Below are positions 1 to 11,460 of a stretch of 64,000 nucleotides of DNA, in pieces; positions within the stretch are counted from its first letter, which is position 1, and each line of letters starts with the position of its first letter. The translations under genes were made by a program, and so were the position numbers. The stretch spans positions 1 to 64,000 of the forward strand of contig JAUCBJ010008942.1 of the NCBI GenBank assembly GCA_032718475.1, written 5' to 3'. The notes beneath the pieces are model-generated. The model was not told the origin of the DNA, did not search any database, and was given only the letters and a program-made list of their open reading frames with translations. The DNA is from Nemertoderma westbladi (taxonomy: Eukaryota; Xenacoelomorpha; Nemertodermatida; Nemertodermatidae).

Positions 1-2001
1 CTAATTCGTAGAACTCTTTCTCTAACTTGATAAAGCAGCGATCCCTGCTCTTGAGGTCCTTGAGGTTGTTTAAACAGTTGTCTTTCTACTCGCTCCATAG
101 AGCTGAAGAATCCCTGGGCGTATCCGGCTGAGGACCTCTTCCATACAGCTGGATCGATGGTTTCCTTGGCTACTCCCATCCGGTGTATGTCTTCCCAGGC
201 AGCTTCTGATAAATCAAACGGGAGTCCGGGTCCGGGGAAGTTCCATTGCGACTCGACAATAGACTTCAGTTCTTCACTAGTGTCGCTTGCGTCCTTCTGG
301 GCTCCTCTCTGATGACTCCGAGGCGCACCCATGAGGCGGACGCTGTCCCACCACCCTTGGGGCCAGTCCGACTCCGTTTTTATCAGACTGGGCCGGAGGG
401 TAGCCCGATGCTTCCCGGGTTCACTTTTCAATCCCCCGATCACACCGGCACAGCTCGTCGGTGTAGCCAGATGGTCGGCTACTGTCAACTTACTGTGGCC
501 TGACTGTACATTGAGCCAACTCAGAGAGTCAACCGGCGGGTGGACCAGTCGATAGCGATCGAGCATCAAGGTCGCCCTTGAGCCAAACCGACGGTCTTGT
601 CCCAAGCGGGCTTGCGCTACCCACATGGAATATTGACCGTTTTCACCCGCCTCGCCGGCAGTATTGAGGGGAAGTCGGTTCCACAAACAATACTGACTAG
701 CTCGAAAGCTAGGAACAAGTAACCACTTACCAGTCACTGTACACGTGTACTCAACAGATGTTCACAATATCAAGTACACTACGGTAAACACAAAATCTGA
801 CGCATACCACGCACACACAGAGGACATAATCGGGGAAGACAAAATCGGTGACAAAATCAGAGGGGAAAAAATTGTATCGACTAATAAAAAGTCGAGAGTA
901 CTTTATTTTACCGACAGGGTAAAATAACTTTGTGTGCACAAAGTATGCTGGGGCGCAGTAAAATATGGTCCTACTAATAACCGGCGGCGACTGAACCAAC
1001 CGGCAAGGTTTCCCACACTCACTCGCAGTGGCCATACATACACTCACGTATACCACGTACACACACAAACCACAGATTCCAGAGTATCATTCACTCGGAC
1101 CACACTACAACACCAACCCCTCCTTGCAGCCGATATTCCGGGTGCCACCTCCATTCCAATAGTAGTACCAACAGAATCATCAGAACCTGTCCATTCCGAT
1201 GCAACACCTCCATTCCAATAGTGCTACCCTGGGAAAAAACACGTTTTGGCAACCGATCGGAGACAGTACAGAGTCTGGTCAACTCATACATACCAAACAT
1301 AGACCTACCACATAGACCACATAAACCACAGATCACACTAAGCCACCACCCCTACTGTGTACAGGACTGGCAGTACGGCAACAGGCCGACTAGACGGTAC
1401 CACGGCACCATGTTGATTCATGGTTCGTAAGACACGAGGGCCTTCAGTAACTCCCTTGCACTATAGTTACAATTTAACGTGCCCCCAGACCCTCACGAGC
1501 CCGCCGCCGCCTGTTCGGGACACCCCTATAGAGACCTCACCTCCTTAGGCATCCCGCGTAACTATCTCTAGTTGACCGTTGACTTCTCGCCCAATCGATC
1601 TGGTGTTCTTCCCCCGCGATCAATAACCCAGCGAGCACGGCTGCAGGAAGGATGAGAAGGGGATCCGTATAAACCGCATCCGTCATCTCTGCTCCGCTCT
1701 CGGGTGTCAGCTCTACAGTATCCTCACTACTGGAGCTGCTGGGCCGCTGAGGAATAAGTTCTTGACTAGTGGGTTGTTGCTGTTCCGCTGCCTTTTGGTC
1801 CCGCTTGACCTGAGCTCGAGTGCCTATGATAGACCTACGATGTTGGACTAGCCTAGGTTCTGTTATTACTACTGGAGGGATGACCTTCCTCACAGTGGGA
1901 GGTGAACTGGATTTACGACCAGACGGTTGTACGTCTCTATCTGAGTCGCAGATAGTTACATCTAATAAACTGTCTGACAGGTTCTGCTTAGTATCAGACA
2001 T
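1..2001 (-). pseudogene. gag: BEL copy D gag, N-terminal part, interrupted
   Basis: The start codon is at 1999-2001, and the protein begins MSDTKQNLSDSLLD, matching the gag starts of copy B (50709) and copy A (54335). The first 150 or so codons (1548-2001) contain the family's Ser/Gln-rich N-terminus and the SIIGTRAQVKRDQ motif. The frame is then broken by a foreign block of about 1.27 kb. It resumes at 1-277 (- strand) with the conserved QWNFPGPGLP, DPAVWKRS and QQPQGPQEQ-like region seen in the other copies. The product would be a capsid-type structural protein. The remainder of gag lies off the window edge. The insertion makes this copy non-functional. Confidence 0.85.
278..1547. other. 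About 1.27-kb insertion of unknown type inside copy D gag
   Basis: Copies A and B read straight through this point of gag (codons after RDSYAG), whereas copy D has about 1270 bp of unrelated sequence. Its base composition is higher in GC than the surrounding leader. It contains a short internal near-repeat (CCTCCATTCCAATAGT twice, around 1146-1222). I see no reverse transcriptase, transposase or clear terminal inverted repeats, and the small open frames in it look like chance. The plus-strand left edge near TGTCGCTTGCG and the imperfect flanks (cactag / ccttag) would fit a solo LTR or a non-autonomous element with a decayed target duplication, but this is not proven. Edges are good to about 10 bp. 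Confidence 0.6.
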
Positions 2002-4174
2002 GACTAGGTATGTACAGTTGAATGCCTACTGCTATATTACAGTCTAAGCAAGTCTAGTAACTCAGTATGAACTGCTAGCCTAGTAATTAATTACCGGTAC
2101 TGCTACTCAGTGTAGCGCGATATATATATAATATATTAGAATACCGGTATACTTATAGTATATATAACTATATAAGTATTATTACAGACTAGGTTTATCT
2201 CAGAATACCGGTATAATTTTAGCACAAATATATATAAATATATAATAGGCCTATCGGAATACCGGTATACAGCTTACAGTTTGTAGTATATATAATTCTG
2301 GACTAGAATTAATTACAAGTACCGATATAATTTCAGCCTAAATTTATAGAAATAAAGATAATAGGCCTATCGTAAATACCGGTATATCAATTATTTTAAA
2401 TAATTGAATTTCTGAATTTTTAGGGTTACTTGGTTACTTTACTTACTTTATTACCGTTATTTGAGCAGTAATCCAACTGATATTGAGACCTAATGGTAGG
2501 CCTACGATTTATAAATCGTTAGATTTGATTTATAATATATATATACCCGTTTTAGTGGGTTTTGTCAATGTTTGAAATAAATGTTATTATTTCTGGGGTA
2601 ATCACTACACAAAGCGGTGCGCTTTCAATGAAGTGTTACTTATGAGACACTAAAACAAATAATACTAATTTACCTAAGTTACTTAATACTACGAATTACG
2701 TACAATTCGGGTTGAGATTACAATCTCTAAATAAACACAAAATTTACAAAACACAAATACGAATTTTTAGGGTATTTTTACAAGAAGTCTACAAACCAGC
2801 CTAACAAAGGGTTAGAAAACTGGTTCTTACAACGGACAGGGTACTACGGTATTTGAAATAATAAGTAGTAGTAAATACACTGCGTTGTCCAGATAGAAAA
2901 ATACCACCGCCTGACGACCTATAGCCGTATCGCTATAGGTTCTACGTTATGTATCACGGAGTGTTCCTACCTAGAAGTTAATAGAGCTAATCGAATGTGC
3001 CTATCAACCACTTTACAACACAGATATAATGTCTACAATAATTACTTCAGGAAAGCACTGTACACTAAACCCTAAATTAGGTACGAGTACTTGTACAACA
3101 AATAATCAGTAGTTAAATATACTTGAACAGCTAAAAGAACCACGGCATCTGCTGGAGTGACCGATGCACAAAATCACCAGTCTTTACCTACGCCGAGCAG
3201 CCCGTATAGTACCGGGGTTAATTTAACTATAGCGGTATGTATAACAAACACAATTACTGTAGGAACAAACTTAGGGAATGAATGTTGCGGATAATCGCAT
3301 AAACTCTGAATAATAAATATTACGCTACGCGTACAAACTACTCAAATAAAATACAGACCGAACACTGACAGACTACTATCAAGCCTAAACAAACTACGGT
3401 ATATGCAGACTCCGAAATGATTAGGGAGTATGCGCTCTAACCCAGTAGTGCGACTTATTCTTTAGTTGGGGGATTACCTTACAGCGTTCGCTGCCCCTAC
3501 TGCCTAATCGTACTTAATCGGACAGATGATCTACACACGCGGCAATCCGTTCAGACCTAATAACAGCCAGACAACTATCCAGCCTACAAATTATCTAAAT
3601 AAAATTATACGCTACCCGTACAGACTTACACAAACAAAGTACAGACTAAACGATGGCAGACTACTCTCAAGCCTAAATAAACTACAGGACATGCAGACTC
3701 CGAAATGATTAGGGAGTATGCGCTCTAACCCAGTAGTGCGACTTATTCTTTAGTTGGGGGATTACCTTACAGCGTTCGCTGCCCCTACTGCCTAATCGTA
3801 CTTAATCGGACAAGTGCTCTACACACACTGCAATTCGTTCGGACCTAACAGCAATCAGACAACAGCTCAGCCTACAAATTGTCTGTCCAATCTGATCAGG
3901 TTTACACGCCTTCTGTTCAATACTGGCCTACAAACAAATAAAACTGACAGAAATAAGTAAGCTCCAAAAGAAACAAGGGGTGTACAGTCCCTAATCTCTT
4001 AAACAGCCTACCGGTATACAACAATCAAATCGAATAATACTAGTGTACTTATACGGCAGTACCGGTTCTAGCGGTTGGGCCTACTGACCTACAGGTGTAC
4101 TGTTCAGGTTTACCGGTTGACCGGTACTTTCAACTTTATTGCTTACTGCAATAAAGAAGCTATATATCCTTTAA
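2002..4174 (-). other. Copy D untranslated leader (between gag start and 5' LTR)
   Basis: This is 2.2 kb of AT-rich sequence without a credible gene, homologous to the copy B leader (50710-52748). It contains spaced copies of the palindrome TACCGGTA (2142, 2206, 2260, 2377, with a mutated one near 2333), often beside AGGCCTAT. It also has a tandem duplication of about 288 bp, and a hairpin at 4135-4155 (TTTATTGC, a 5-base loop, then GCAATAAA) next to the LTR. The frame at 3526-3708 is not conserved and is taken as chance. Confidence 0.75.
3310..3885. repeat. Two tandem copies of a ~288-bp block in the leader
   Basis: The landmark TCCGAAATGATTAGGGAGTA begins at 3411 and again at 3699, a period of 288 bp, and the similarity continues on both sides for about a full unit. 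Copy B has the same duplication (landmark at 51834 and 52123, period 289). The duplication therefore predates the split of the copies and is a family feature rather than a local event. Confidence 0.85.
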
Positions 4175-5226
4175 TGTTCGCGCTTTCAGACCTTTGGCAG
4201 TTTAACCCACCAAATTAAGATGTCTTCTAGATATTAAATCTGCTTTTAGTCTATGACAAGTATTTGATTCACTACACTAGTCGAAACCAATCCGTGCGCG
4301 ACCATTCACCCGCTGGATATTCCCGGGAGATTGGGTTCGACGGTTTAATTTTTATTGCTATGTAAGCCTAATGTATTATTCGACTGACAGTATTATATAA
4401 TCTCTGACAATATTATTCACCTTCGGGAATATTAACAGTTCCTTTAGGACGTGGCGCTTCATCTACATAAACAGAGTTATGACTTAAACTACTCACAACG
4501 ATATGGCTTAATTATAATCCACATATATGGCGCATTCTTTAGGAATTGCTTCTTTAACAGACCCACTCATACACAATGCTGCACAATACTGCACACTAAT
4601 CTGCCAATCTTCACTGATTTTAGTCACATATAAAAGGAACACAGGCTGACTCATGTAGGGTCTATCAAATAACATTAGATTCACTTCAAACCACTTTAAC
4701 ATAAGTCACAATCGTTATTGGTAACCTTTCTCTCTTACCTTCGGTATATCAAGATTATTGGGTTTCGGGGTTATTTATCGTTATTCCAAATATAATTATT
4801 CATCAACCATATTATGAAGAACTGACAGCAAATAGCAGTATAAAACAACAAGTCAGTACCGGTATGTCAGCAATGAGATATAGGCATGACGTTTGTTAAA
4901 GGATATATGCCCTTTATAATTAAACCTACCAGTGTACGACTAAAAAGCAGTACAGCACAAAATACTTCCAAGCCGTTCTTTCTTTGGCTCAGGACTGAAT
5001 GTAAACACTGCACATAGGCATTGCGTCATTTCTCGGAAATTCTCTGTACAAGGAGCCACAAAAACGCTCTCATTGGCTGACTGAACTGAGAGACGCCGTA
5101 GAACAAAGGAAATCAACAGGTATGAATGTCAGCTGTTAACCGTAGTCATAGTAACTACTGTTCAAGAGTAGCTATCACCCTTTTGCGTCACGAATTGCCA
5201 TAGAATCATAAAATATGCCTTTCACA
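4175..5226 (-). repeat. 5' LTR of BEL copy D
   Basis: On the + strand it starts TGTTCGCGCTTTCAGACC and ends CCTTTCACA, so it has TG...CA ends. The order of blocks (CCATTCACCCGCTGGATAT, the ATTAACAGTTCCTTTAGGACGTGG region, GCGCATTCTTTAGGA) matches the copy B LTRs and, inverted, the copy A LTR. It is 1052 bp long, compared with 1181 bp (B) and 1134 bp (A). Divergence from B is plain by eye, so this copy is older. Small frames inside it (4451-4633, 4508-4702) are not conserved. Confidence 0.88.
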
Positions 5227-5249
5227 GTACACATACAGAGGAAATAGGT

Positions 5250-5890
5250 CTTAGATCCTCTAAAAACACAGATACAGCAATAATACGGTCTCTTACACTT
5301 ATTAAATCAACTACGGAGTATTTTAATGTAAAAGATAATAAAAATAACGGGGCAATTCAGCAAAGGCTTTTACAATTAGAGTATAATCAATTAGTTTCAG
5401 TATACAGTAAAGATAAGAAAATGGCTACATCGCTGGTTGAGGAGTTGGGAAATGGAGGACCTGTAACTACGCCAGCTGAATTATTACAGCTTGCTGGCGA
5501 GATTAATAACGCCCTTATAGTGTTACCCGAACACGAAAAGTATGGTAATCATCCTGATATTCTGAAGGATGTGCTCCGACGACTAAATAAGCGCTATCGA
5601 AGTAAGTGGAGGAAATTAGATGTGAAAATTGAAGAGAGTAGGCAAACACTGACACTGAAGCACCTGCACGACCTTATCGCTACGGAAGCACTAGCTGAGG
5701 TGAGCTCTAATTTCACAGACGAATGCTTACAGGTGGACAAACGACTCAAGGTTAGCATAAATACTGAGCGATCCCGTCTATCATTTAATTCAGTAGGCCA
5801 AGTTGGACCATCACAATCTGCTTCACAAAGTCGATTCGACCATAAGGTTGAATGATGGACCGTAAGGTCCATCATAGTAGACATGTAACG
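5250..5890 (+). pseudogene. gag: BEL copy C gag, N-terminal fragment
   Basis: The frame is open from about 5250 through 5855, well upstream of the ATG at 5421, because copy D has replaced its true beginning. It contains repeated polar helical segments (for example LLQLEYNQLVSVYSKDKK and DVLRRLNKRYRSKWRKL), as expected of the N-terminal part of BEL gag. A stop at 5853-5855 follows FDHKVE, then a short palindrome (ATGGACCGTAAGGTCCAT), and LINE1 begins. The rest of this gag appears 7.9 kb downstream after LINE1. Confidence 0.65.
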
Positions 5891-5904
5891 AACAACAAGA
5901 GTCC

Positions 5905-6590
5905 CACAAGAAATGAAAACAAATAAGTTGGTGCCAGTTCCCAAGAAGGGCAACCTAACACTCCATGGTTCTTTTCGGGGAATCTCATTGATCTCGATTG
6001 CTGCAAAGCTATACAATAGAATTCTATTAAATCGCAACCGGGATCCCATCCTGAGACTGCTCTGAAATCAGAATGGGTTCCGTAAAGGTCGTGGGACCAT
6101 GGACCCCTTTTTGGCACTTAGAAGGATAATTGAAGAGTTATCAAAAAAGAAAGAGAGGCATCTGGCTGTTATCTTTGTTGACTTCTTCAAGGCCTTCGAT
6201 TCAGTCTCTCGCTCACGTATCTTAAGCATACTTTCATTATATGGCATTCCTGATGAAATTATTGCAGCAATCAGATCAGTATACAATGGTTCGACAACAT
6301 TTGTGTCTACTGTTGACTGTGACACAGAACCATTTGAAGTGTTATGGGGCGTCCTCCAGGGAGACACACTTGCACCATTCTTGTTCATAATTGTTGTTGA
6401 CTATGTTCTACGCATGTCCTTAGATCATCATAATGATGATGGGGTGATGATAACTCCACCTACTGGCTCCAGAAGTTGCGGAAATCCTGCCAAGTACCCA
6501 ACTGATCCAAACTTTGCTGATGACTTAGGAGTACTCTCAGAATCACTAGAGGGAGCCCAATGGCTTCTCAGCTCATTAGAACATGCTGCT
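5905..6590 (+). pseudogene. LINE1 reverse transcriptase, upstream half
   Basis: The reading begins in the RT finger region (LVPVPKKGN) and runs through FRGISLISIAAKLYN, a stop at about 6063, QNGFRKGR, the catalytic motif VIFVDFFKAFDSV, GVLQGDTLAPFLF, and the active-site FADD (NFADDLGVLS). The open stretch from 6099 continues to 6590, where the X1 LTR interrupts it; beyond that any apparent coding sequence is LTR. An in-frame stop just before NQNGF and the interruption make it inactive. It is related to the LINE2 RT at 37080-37700, which has the same motif order, but the sequences differ considerably. Confidence 0.9.
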
Positions 6591-7143
6591 TGTGACGGGA
6601 TCCGAGAATCCCGACCGGTGTTGTTTATGTACGCGTCCCCGCCGTGTGATTGGAAAAGATAGGAGTCTGCTGTTCCGATGTTATTGGGTAATACAGAATA
6701 TAGTGTATGATATACAGATATAGGTATAATCAGTAGCAACAGCACAGTTGACCGGTAATATGGGTGACGGTCTTAAACTGTCACCGTACTGCCATGACTG
6801 TACTGAGATAACTGAGTGACTGAATAACACCGACCGGTAATATACTACACTACCTTTGGCCGTGTTACTCAGCTGATGCCCTGCTGTCCCCCCATTGGCT
6901 AGTAACCTAATTCTCGCCCTGAACTTTGTGGGAGTGTTTCTCCCCCGCTGCTGTTACTCTCTCTCCTTGAGGTAGCTTGACCTCTAACCTCTATTGTGTG
7001 AGGCCCTTTGGGGTTTGTCGTCCCCGTTTATTGGGGGTGGTACGAGGTTGATTGGCAATCAACCTCGTGCTTCCCAATATTGCTTAAAGGCCCTGCTTTC
7101 CCACTTTATGGGGGTTGGTGAGGCGGAATTGAATACGCTCACA
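6591..7143 (-). repeat. X1 3' LTR
   Basis: It is 553 bp with TG...CA ends, and is near identical by eye to the right LTR (12464-13023) apart from C-run length and small indels. It contains the marker GTACGAGGTTGATTGGCAAT, also present in the X3 LTR. The adjacent CTCCCCCCC (7144 on) is the complement of the polypurine tract for - strand transcription. Next comes an inverted repeat, ATGCTATCTTC...GAAGATAGCAT, conserved in X3. Confidence 0.9.
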
Positions 7144-7929
7144 CTCCCCCCCATGCTATCTTCCCGGTGAGAAGATAGCATCCACCTTTAGTGCGCTACA
7201 ATTCCGCTGGATCCCGATCAACCATCGGGTGTGGGGTGGAGTTATTTTCTTCGGAGCCGGCTTTCCAGGCCGCTCCTTATGGGTATGATAGTCGCTACCC
7301 TCGTCTTGGTGCAACTCTATCTACCTTGCACCAAGACATCTGGTGTCTCAGTGTCGGGCCGATTGTGTGCTTCTCTCACACAATTTTTGTTTCCCCAACA
7401 CTCTCTTCACTCTAACTCTGACTCTAACTTCCCCTTTACTCTAACTCTCGGAACTCCTCGTCCCTCACTCATCTCTCACTCCTCCCCCCCCCCCCCCACA
7501 CCTGAATTGCACTCGCACTCTCTCCTCGCATTCTCTACTCAACCTCTCGCTATCTTTCTTCATATTCCTGATCATACTCTTCACTCCCATATTCCTCACT
7601 CTCCACGCCTGTGGTCCCATGAAGTGCCCCTCCTACTCATATCCTGGTAGTGCCTATCTGCACGATTCTTATCCCGCAGGATACGAGCTTTCACAATAAA
7701 TCCTGAGCTCCGCCCTGTTGTTTAATGACCACACACTTATCGGGTCCCACACATGTGTGCACCATGTTACTGGGAGCCGCCCAAGTCCCGTCCTGTCGCC
7801 CTAGTCAATTAGTCCCCAGTCCCAGTAGCTAATTGGAAAAAGGTTGTGCTTGACTACGGTACATACTGTATAATATATATGAATTACTATATAATTATTA
7901 TAAGATTATAATTATAATTATTATATATA
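7144..7929 (-). other. X1 3' untranslated region
   Basis: This segment is conserved with X3 (31985-32560). It holds the inverted repeat ATGCTATCTTCCCGGTGAGAAGATAGCAT beside the LTR, the GGATCCCGAT region, and the end marker CAGTCCCAGTAGCTAATTG. The + strand open frames here (7191-7415, 7231-7650) are low complexity and shared with X3 only because the DNA is conserved. I do not consider them genes. Confidence 0.6.
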
Positions 7930-8272
7930 TTATATTATATGCTCGTCTACATAGCGCGTTTCATTCCTACTACTCACTACTCTCTCTCCGCCTTTCTCGC
8001 CTGGCGTCTTCTTCCAGTCGCTTCCCCTCAAGTCTATCCGCTTCCGACTTCTCCCACCTCTGATATGTGTATCCACCTCCCTGTCTACTAGATGCCGGCT
8101 GTTGTATTACACCGACTCGCCCTCCAGCCCCGGGTGGTCTACCAGACCTTCGAAGGCCACCTAGAAGGCCCTTCTGTAGTTCGGAGGTGATCCTGATATT
8201 CTTAACTTTTATTTTAATTTTGTTTACCCATGTTCCCCCTGTCTGCGCTATTATCCTATCTGCCCTTTCTAG
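7930..8272 (-). pseudogene. X1 gag-like protein, C-terminal fragment
   Basis: On the - strand, an open frame of about 113 codons ends at the TAA at 7930-7932. It has a basic, Gly/Arg-rich stretch followed by a charged segment (RWEKSEADRLEGKRLEED), and it ends RYVDEHII. It sits in the same position relative to the 3' LTR as the C-terminal part of the X3 gag-like frame, though I could not align the two closely. Two TAG codons and CT-rich microsatellite sequence precede it, so its link to the rest of the ORF is lost. Confidence 0.5.
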
Positions 8273-9717
8273 CTACTACTTCTATGGTCTCTACTCTCTT
8301 ACTGCTAACTCTACTGACTCCACTAGCTCTACTAACTCCCTAGCTCTACTAACTCTACTGACTAGCTCTACTAACTCTACTAACTCCCTAGCTCTCTAAC
8401 TCTACTGACTCTCTAACTTCTACTAACCCTCTACCTCTACTAACTCTCCAACTCTACTAACTCTCTACTTCTGCTAACTCTACTGACTCTCTACTAACTC
8501 TACTACACTCTACTGTCTCTCTACCTCTAACTAACGGTACTACGTACCCTCTTACTACTCTTACTAACTCCTCTAGCTAACGGTACTACATACCCTCTTA
8601 CTACTCTTACTAATGATGCCCTTAGCGCCCACAGGTTTTACACTTTCCATACTCCTTGGCAATAGCATGGTACATACCCCCCTCCTTTTGTGCCCTCTCT
8701 ACTACTCTACTACCTGGCACCCTATGTGCCCTCTCTACTACTCTACTACCTCTAACTTCTGCTACCACCTCTATCTACGTGGCGCTTGCGGTGCCCACAA
8801 CCACTCTGCTTACTACCTCCATCTACGTGGTGCTTACGGTGCCCACAACCACTCTACTACTTCTAACTCTCTAACTCTACTACCTGGCACCCTATGTGCC
8901 CGCCTCTACTACTCTACTACCTGGCACCCTATGTGCCCGCCTCTACTACTCTACCTGGCACCCTCAACTATGGCTATGTATACATGCTCCCCCTCAATTC
9001 CGTACGTGACGCCCTCAGTGCCGTCAAAGGTGCTCATACTTCCCGTACTTCATACAAGGTACTCCTACACCTAGGTGCTCATACTTCTCATATTTCATAC
9101 AAGGTACTCCTACACCTAGGTGCTCATACTTCTCATATTTCGTACGAGGTACTCTTACACCTATGCATACACCTCGGCACGTCCGTACCCTTTCCGTCCA
9201 ACCCACCAGACTACTCAATAACTTATGGGCCACCCCTTCATCACGCATCTCTCCCGCCTCTATCTACTTCCTCTACATCTACTCCCTCTACTCTATCTAC
9301 ATCTTATCTCCTCTACACCTACCTTACATCTTATCCCCTTTACGTCTCCTCGCCTGCACGTGACGCTCTGAGTGCCGGCAAAGTGGGTATGTTAATTATG
9401 TGAACTACTACTAACTCTTACTAACTCTACTAACCGGTACTACGTACCCTCTTACTAACCTCTAACTCCACTAACTCTTACTAACCGGTACTACGTACCC
9501 TCTTACTAACTCTAACTAACTCTACTACTAACTCTCTTACTACTCTACTACACTCTCTTGTGCCCGGCACCTCTTGTGCCCGGCACCCACCCTAATTAAC
9601 ATACCCTGCTCTTACATCAAACACGTCATCACGCCCGTGCCCTACTTAGTTCAACGCATCCCCTGTACCCTTCTCATCTCTCCCATCTTTCTCCTCTAGC
9701 TCACCCTACTTGTTTCC
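8273..9717. repeat. CT-rich microsatellite and minisatellite core of X1
   Basis: This is strongly strand-asymmetric DNA built from CTCTACTAA-type units, mixed with CCTGGCACCCTATGTGCCC repeats (8710-8960). A 45-bp unit is present three times (9030-9164, beginning GTGCTCATACTTC), and a GGTACTACGTACCCTCTTACT unit recurs at 8530-8600 and 9430-9510. The + strand open frames (8613-9074, 8894-9403) merely reflect the lack of stops in such sequence. It appears to have expanded inside the element's coding region. Confidence 0.75.
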
Positions 9718-10597
9718 CTACTTGTTGCTTGTTCTATACTGCGGATATTTGTAATGGGGGAATGTCACCCTGCCCCCCCCCCCCCCCACCGGTGTTATGT
9801 TTGGTACTGGGGTTGATGTTAATATATTGGGGCCCATACACCTATCTGCAATATCCCCCTCAACCGGGTATTTGCATATATTGTTTTTGTCCAATCTTCC
9901 CGGCTTGTTTATATTGCCTATCTGCAATATCCCCCTCAACCGGGTATTGTTATGTCCCTGGATATTATAGTCATGCTGCTGTGCTGGTACCGATATAGGC
10001 CTATCCACTTCTTGCCTACCTACCGGTATGTACTCCGCGACTTCCGGGTTTAATCCCGTCGTCCGCGCTACCCTATCGCCTACACTATCTCTCCCAGCAT
10101 GGCCTATAATAGTATGTGCAGTAAGGCCTACAGTATGTCCTGCAGTCTGCATGTGCCCTTCCGAACCGAAGTTTAATCTTCTCGAATCTCGAATCTCCCC
10201 GCGACTACCGTACTCTCGATCGGCAGCTATATCCCGTCGGGAAGTTTCTCTTCGATCCCCTCTTCTGTTCTCGTCTTCGTATCGGTACACTCCTGTACCC
10301 CTCTCTTGGCGTGCGGTGCGTCTCTCCGGGGCGACGGCAATCTCCCGAAGTTCGACCCCACTGACTCCCTAACTCCATCTCTACTACCGACGGCTCGCTA
10401 TCCGTCCTCGCTCTCCGGTTGCTCGTAGCAACGCTTCTTCTAGTCTCTTCTCTTCTTCTCTCTTCGACCTCTCGGTTAAACTCTACTAATCTTCTTCTCT
10501 CTTCTGACTGGGCTCGACGTCTCATCGCTCGCCCACTCTCGGCGCTAACATCTGACTCTACTCTGTCCGGCTGGACCCTCCTGGGGATACTCGTCAT
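9718..10597 (-). pseudogene. X1 degenerate internal ORF, Arg/Glu-rich
   Basis: Two overlapping - strand frames (10205-10597 and 9718-10290) give a charged protein. The upstream part is rich in RRR/EE pairs (for example EERRRLVEFNREVEERRREE), and the second part is more mixed. A frameshift around 10250 would connect them. A 14-base C run at about 9774-9787 and two copies of the sequence CCTATCTGCAATATCCCCCT (9841, 9915) lie within or beside it. I recognise no domain; it may be the middle of the gag-like protein. Confidence 0.35.
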
Positions 10598-10664
10598 CCC
10601 CCTACTATTCTCCGTCGTCGGGTGCCGCGGTCACCTAACTTGCCCCGCGCATTATCCGCCGATG

Positions 10665-10930
10665 CCTGTGGGACATTCTCTGCCCCCCCTCTCTCGCTAC
10701 TAATCTCTCGTGGTGGGGCGCCCGTAGCCCCCCCCCCCCCCCACCCGCCACTTCTAACTTCACTATCTCTTACTACACTTCTGCGTCCCTCTTGTCGGAC
10801 ATTCTCTACCCCCCCCCCCCCTCTCTCGCCACTAATCTTCCGTGGTGGGGCGCCCGTAGCCCCCCCCCCCCCCCCACTCGCCACATCTAACTTCACTATC
10901 TCTTACTTCACTTCTACACCCCTCTCTAGT
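10665..10930. repeat. Two tandem copies of a 132-bp unit with long C runs
   Basis: The landmark TGGTGGGGCGCCCGTAGCCC occurs at 10711 and 10843. Each unit contains one or two poly-C tracts and the block CTTCACTATCTCTTACT. On the - strand the duplicated unit reads as a repeated peptide (GGGGATGAPPR ... ERGG ... ENV). A further imperfect repeat, GTGGCCTACCAGGCCC, occurs at 10991 and 11051. Confidence 0.8.
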
Positions 10931-11129
10931 CGACGCACTGTCTCTACTGCGGCTGGGTCTATTCACCCCCGCCTCTCTCTCTACTACTGCGTGGCCTACC
11001 AGGCCCACCTCGGGTTGACTCAACCCCGCTACTCCCTGCCTACTAACTACGTGGCCTACCAGGCCCCCTTGGGTTCTCACCCCGCTACTCCCGCCACTAA
11101 CTCGTGGCCTCAGGCCTCTTGGCCGGACT

Positions 11130-11400
11130 ACCTGTGTCTACATTAGTATTAATAGCCCCGTTATCAATATTATTATTTATTCTAAATTATTATTATTAAT
11201 TTAAGATTATTATTTAATTATTTTGTATTTAATTTAATATTATTATTTCGAATTATTTGGATATTAATATTATTATTTGGAATTTGAATTTAAATTACCG
11301 GGTAAAATATATTTCCTGTAATAAAGGTGATTAGGGTTATCTACTACGGTACTATTAATATTAACATTTCCTAATCGTATTATTATTACCCCCCCCCCCC
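11130..11400. other. AT-rich spacer with poly-C tract inside X1
   Basis: AT-rich sequence of TTATTATTTAATT type is followed by a C run at about 11390-11405. I see no gene in it. It interrupts the gag-like ORF downstream of the coiled coil. Confidence 0.5.
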
Positions 11401-11460
11401 CCCCCGCCCGTACGGTTACACCAGTCTTGGGTCTGTCGTCCGGTCCCTGTAAGTGGGGTA

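Larger units (their letters stand above)
1..5226 (-). mobile_element. BEL/Pao LTR retrotransposon copy D (5' part; rest off the left edge)
   Basis: Read on the - strand, this is the 5' end of a BEL/Pao element. The 5' LTR is at 4175-5226, the long leader at 2002-4174, and the gag N-terminus at 1-2001. It aligns by eye over its whole length with copy B (49990-53929), sharing the gag start, the hairpin beside the LTR, the duplicated 288-bp leader block and the LTR edges. It sits inside the gag of a different BEL element (copy C), whose coding sequence resumes directly at 5227. The 3' half and the second LTR lie outside the window, so the target duplication cannot be verified; the right flank begins gtaca. 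Confidence 0.9.

Noticed and set aside
278-1547. Calling the copy D insertion a solo LTR
   Set aside because: The flanks (cactag/ccttag) are not a clean duplication and no related LTR pair is present to support it.
6099-6662. Complete 187-codon RT gene
   Set aside because: The last 24 codons are X1 LTR sequence; the RT continues at 13029.
8613-9403. Plus-strand ORFs in X1 as novel repetitive proteins
   Set aside because: They arise from CT-rich microsatellites lacking stops; the element's coding strand is the minus strand, and the frames are not shared with X3.
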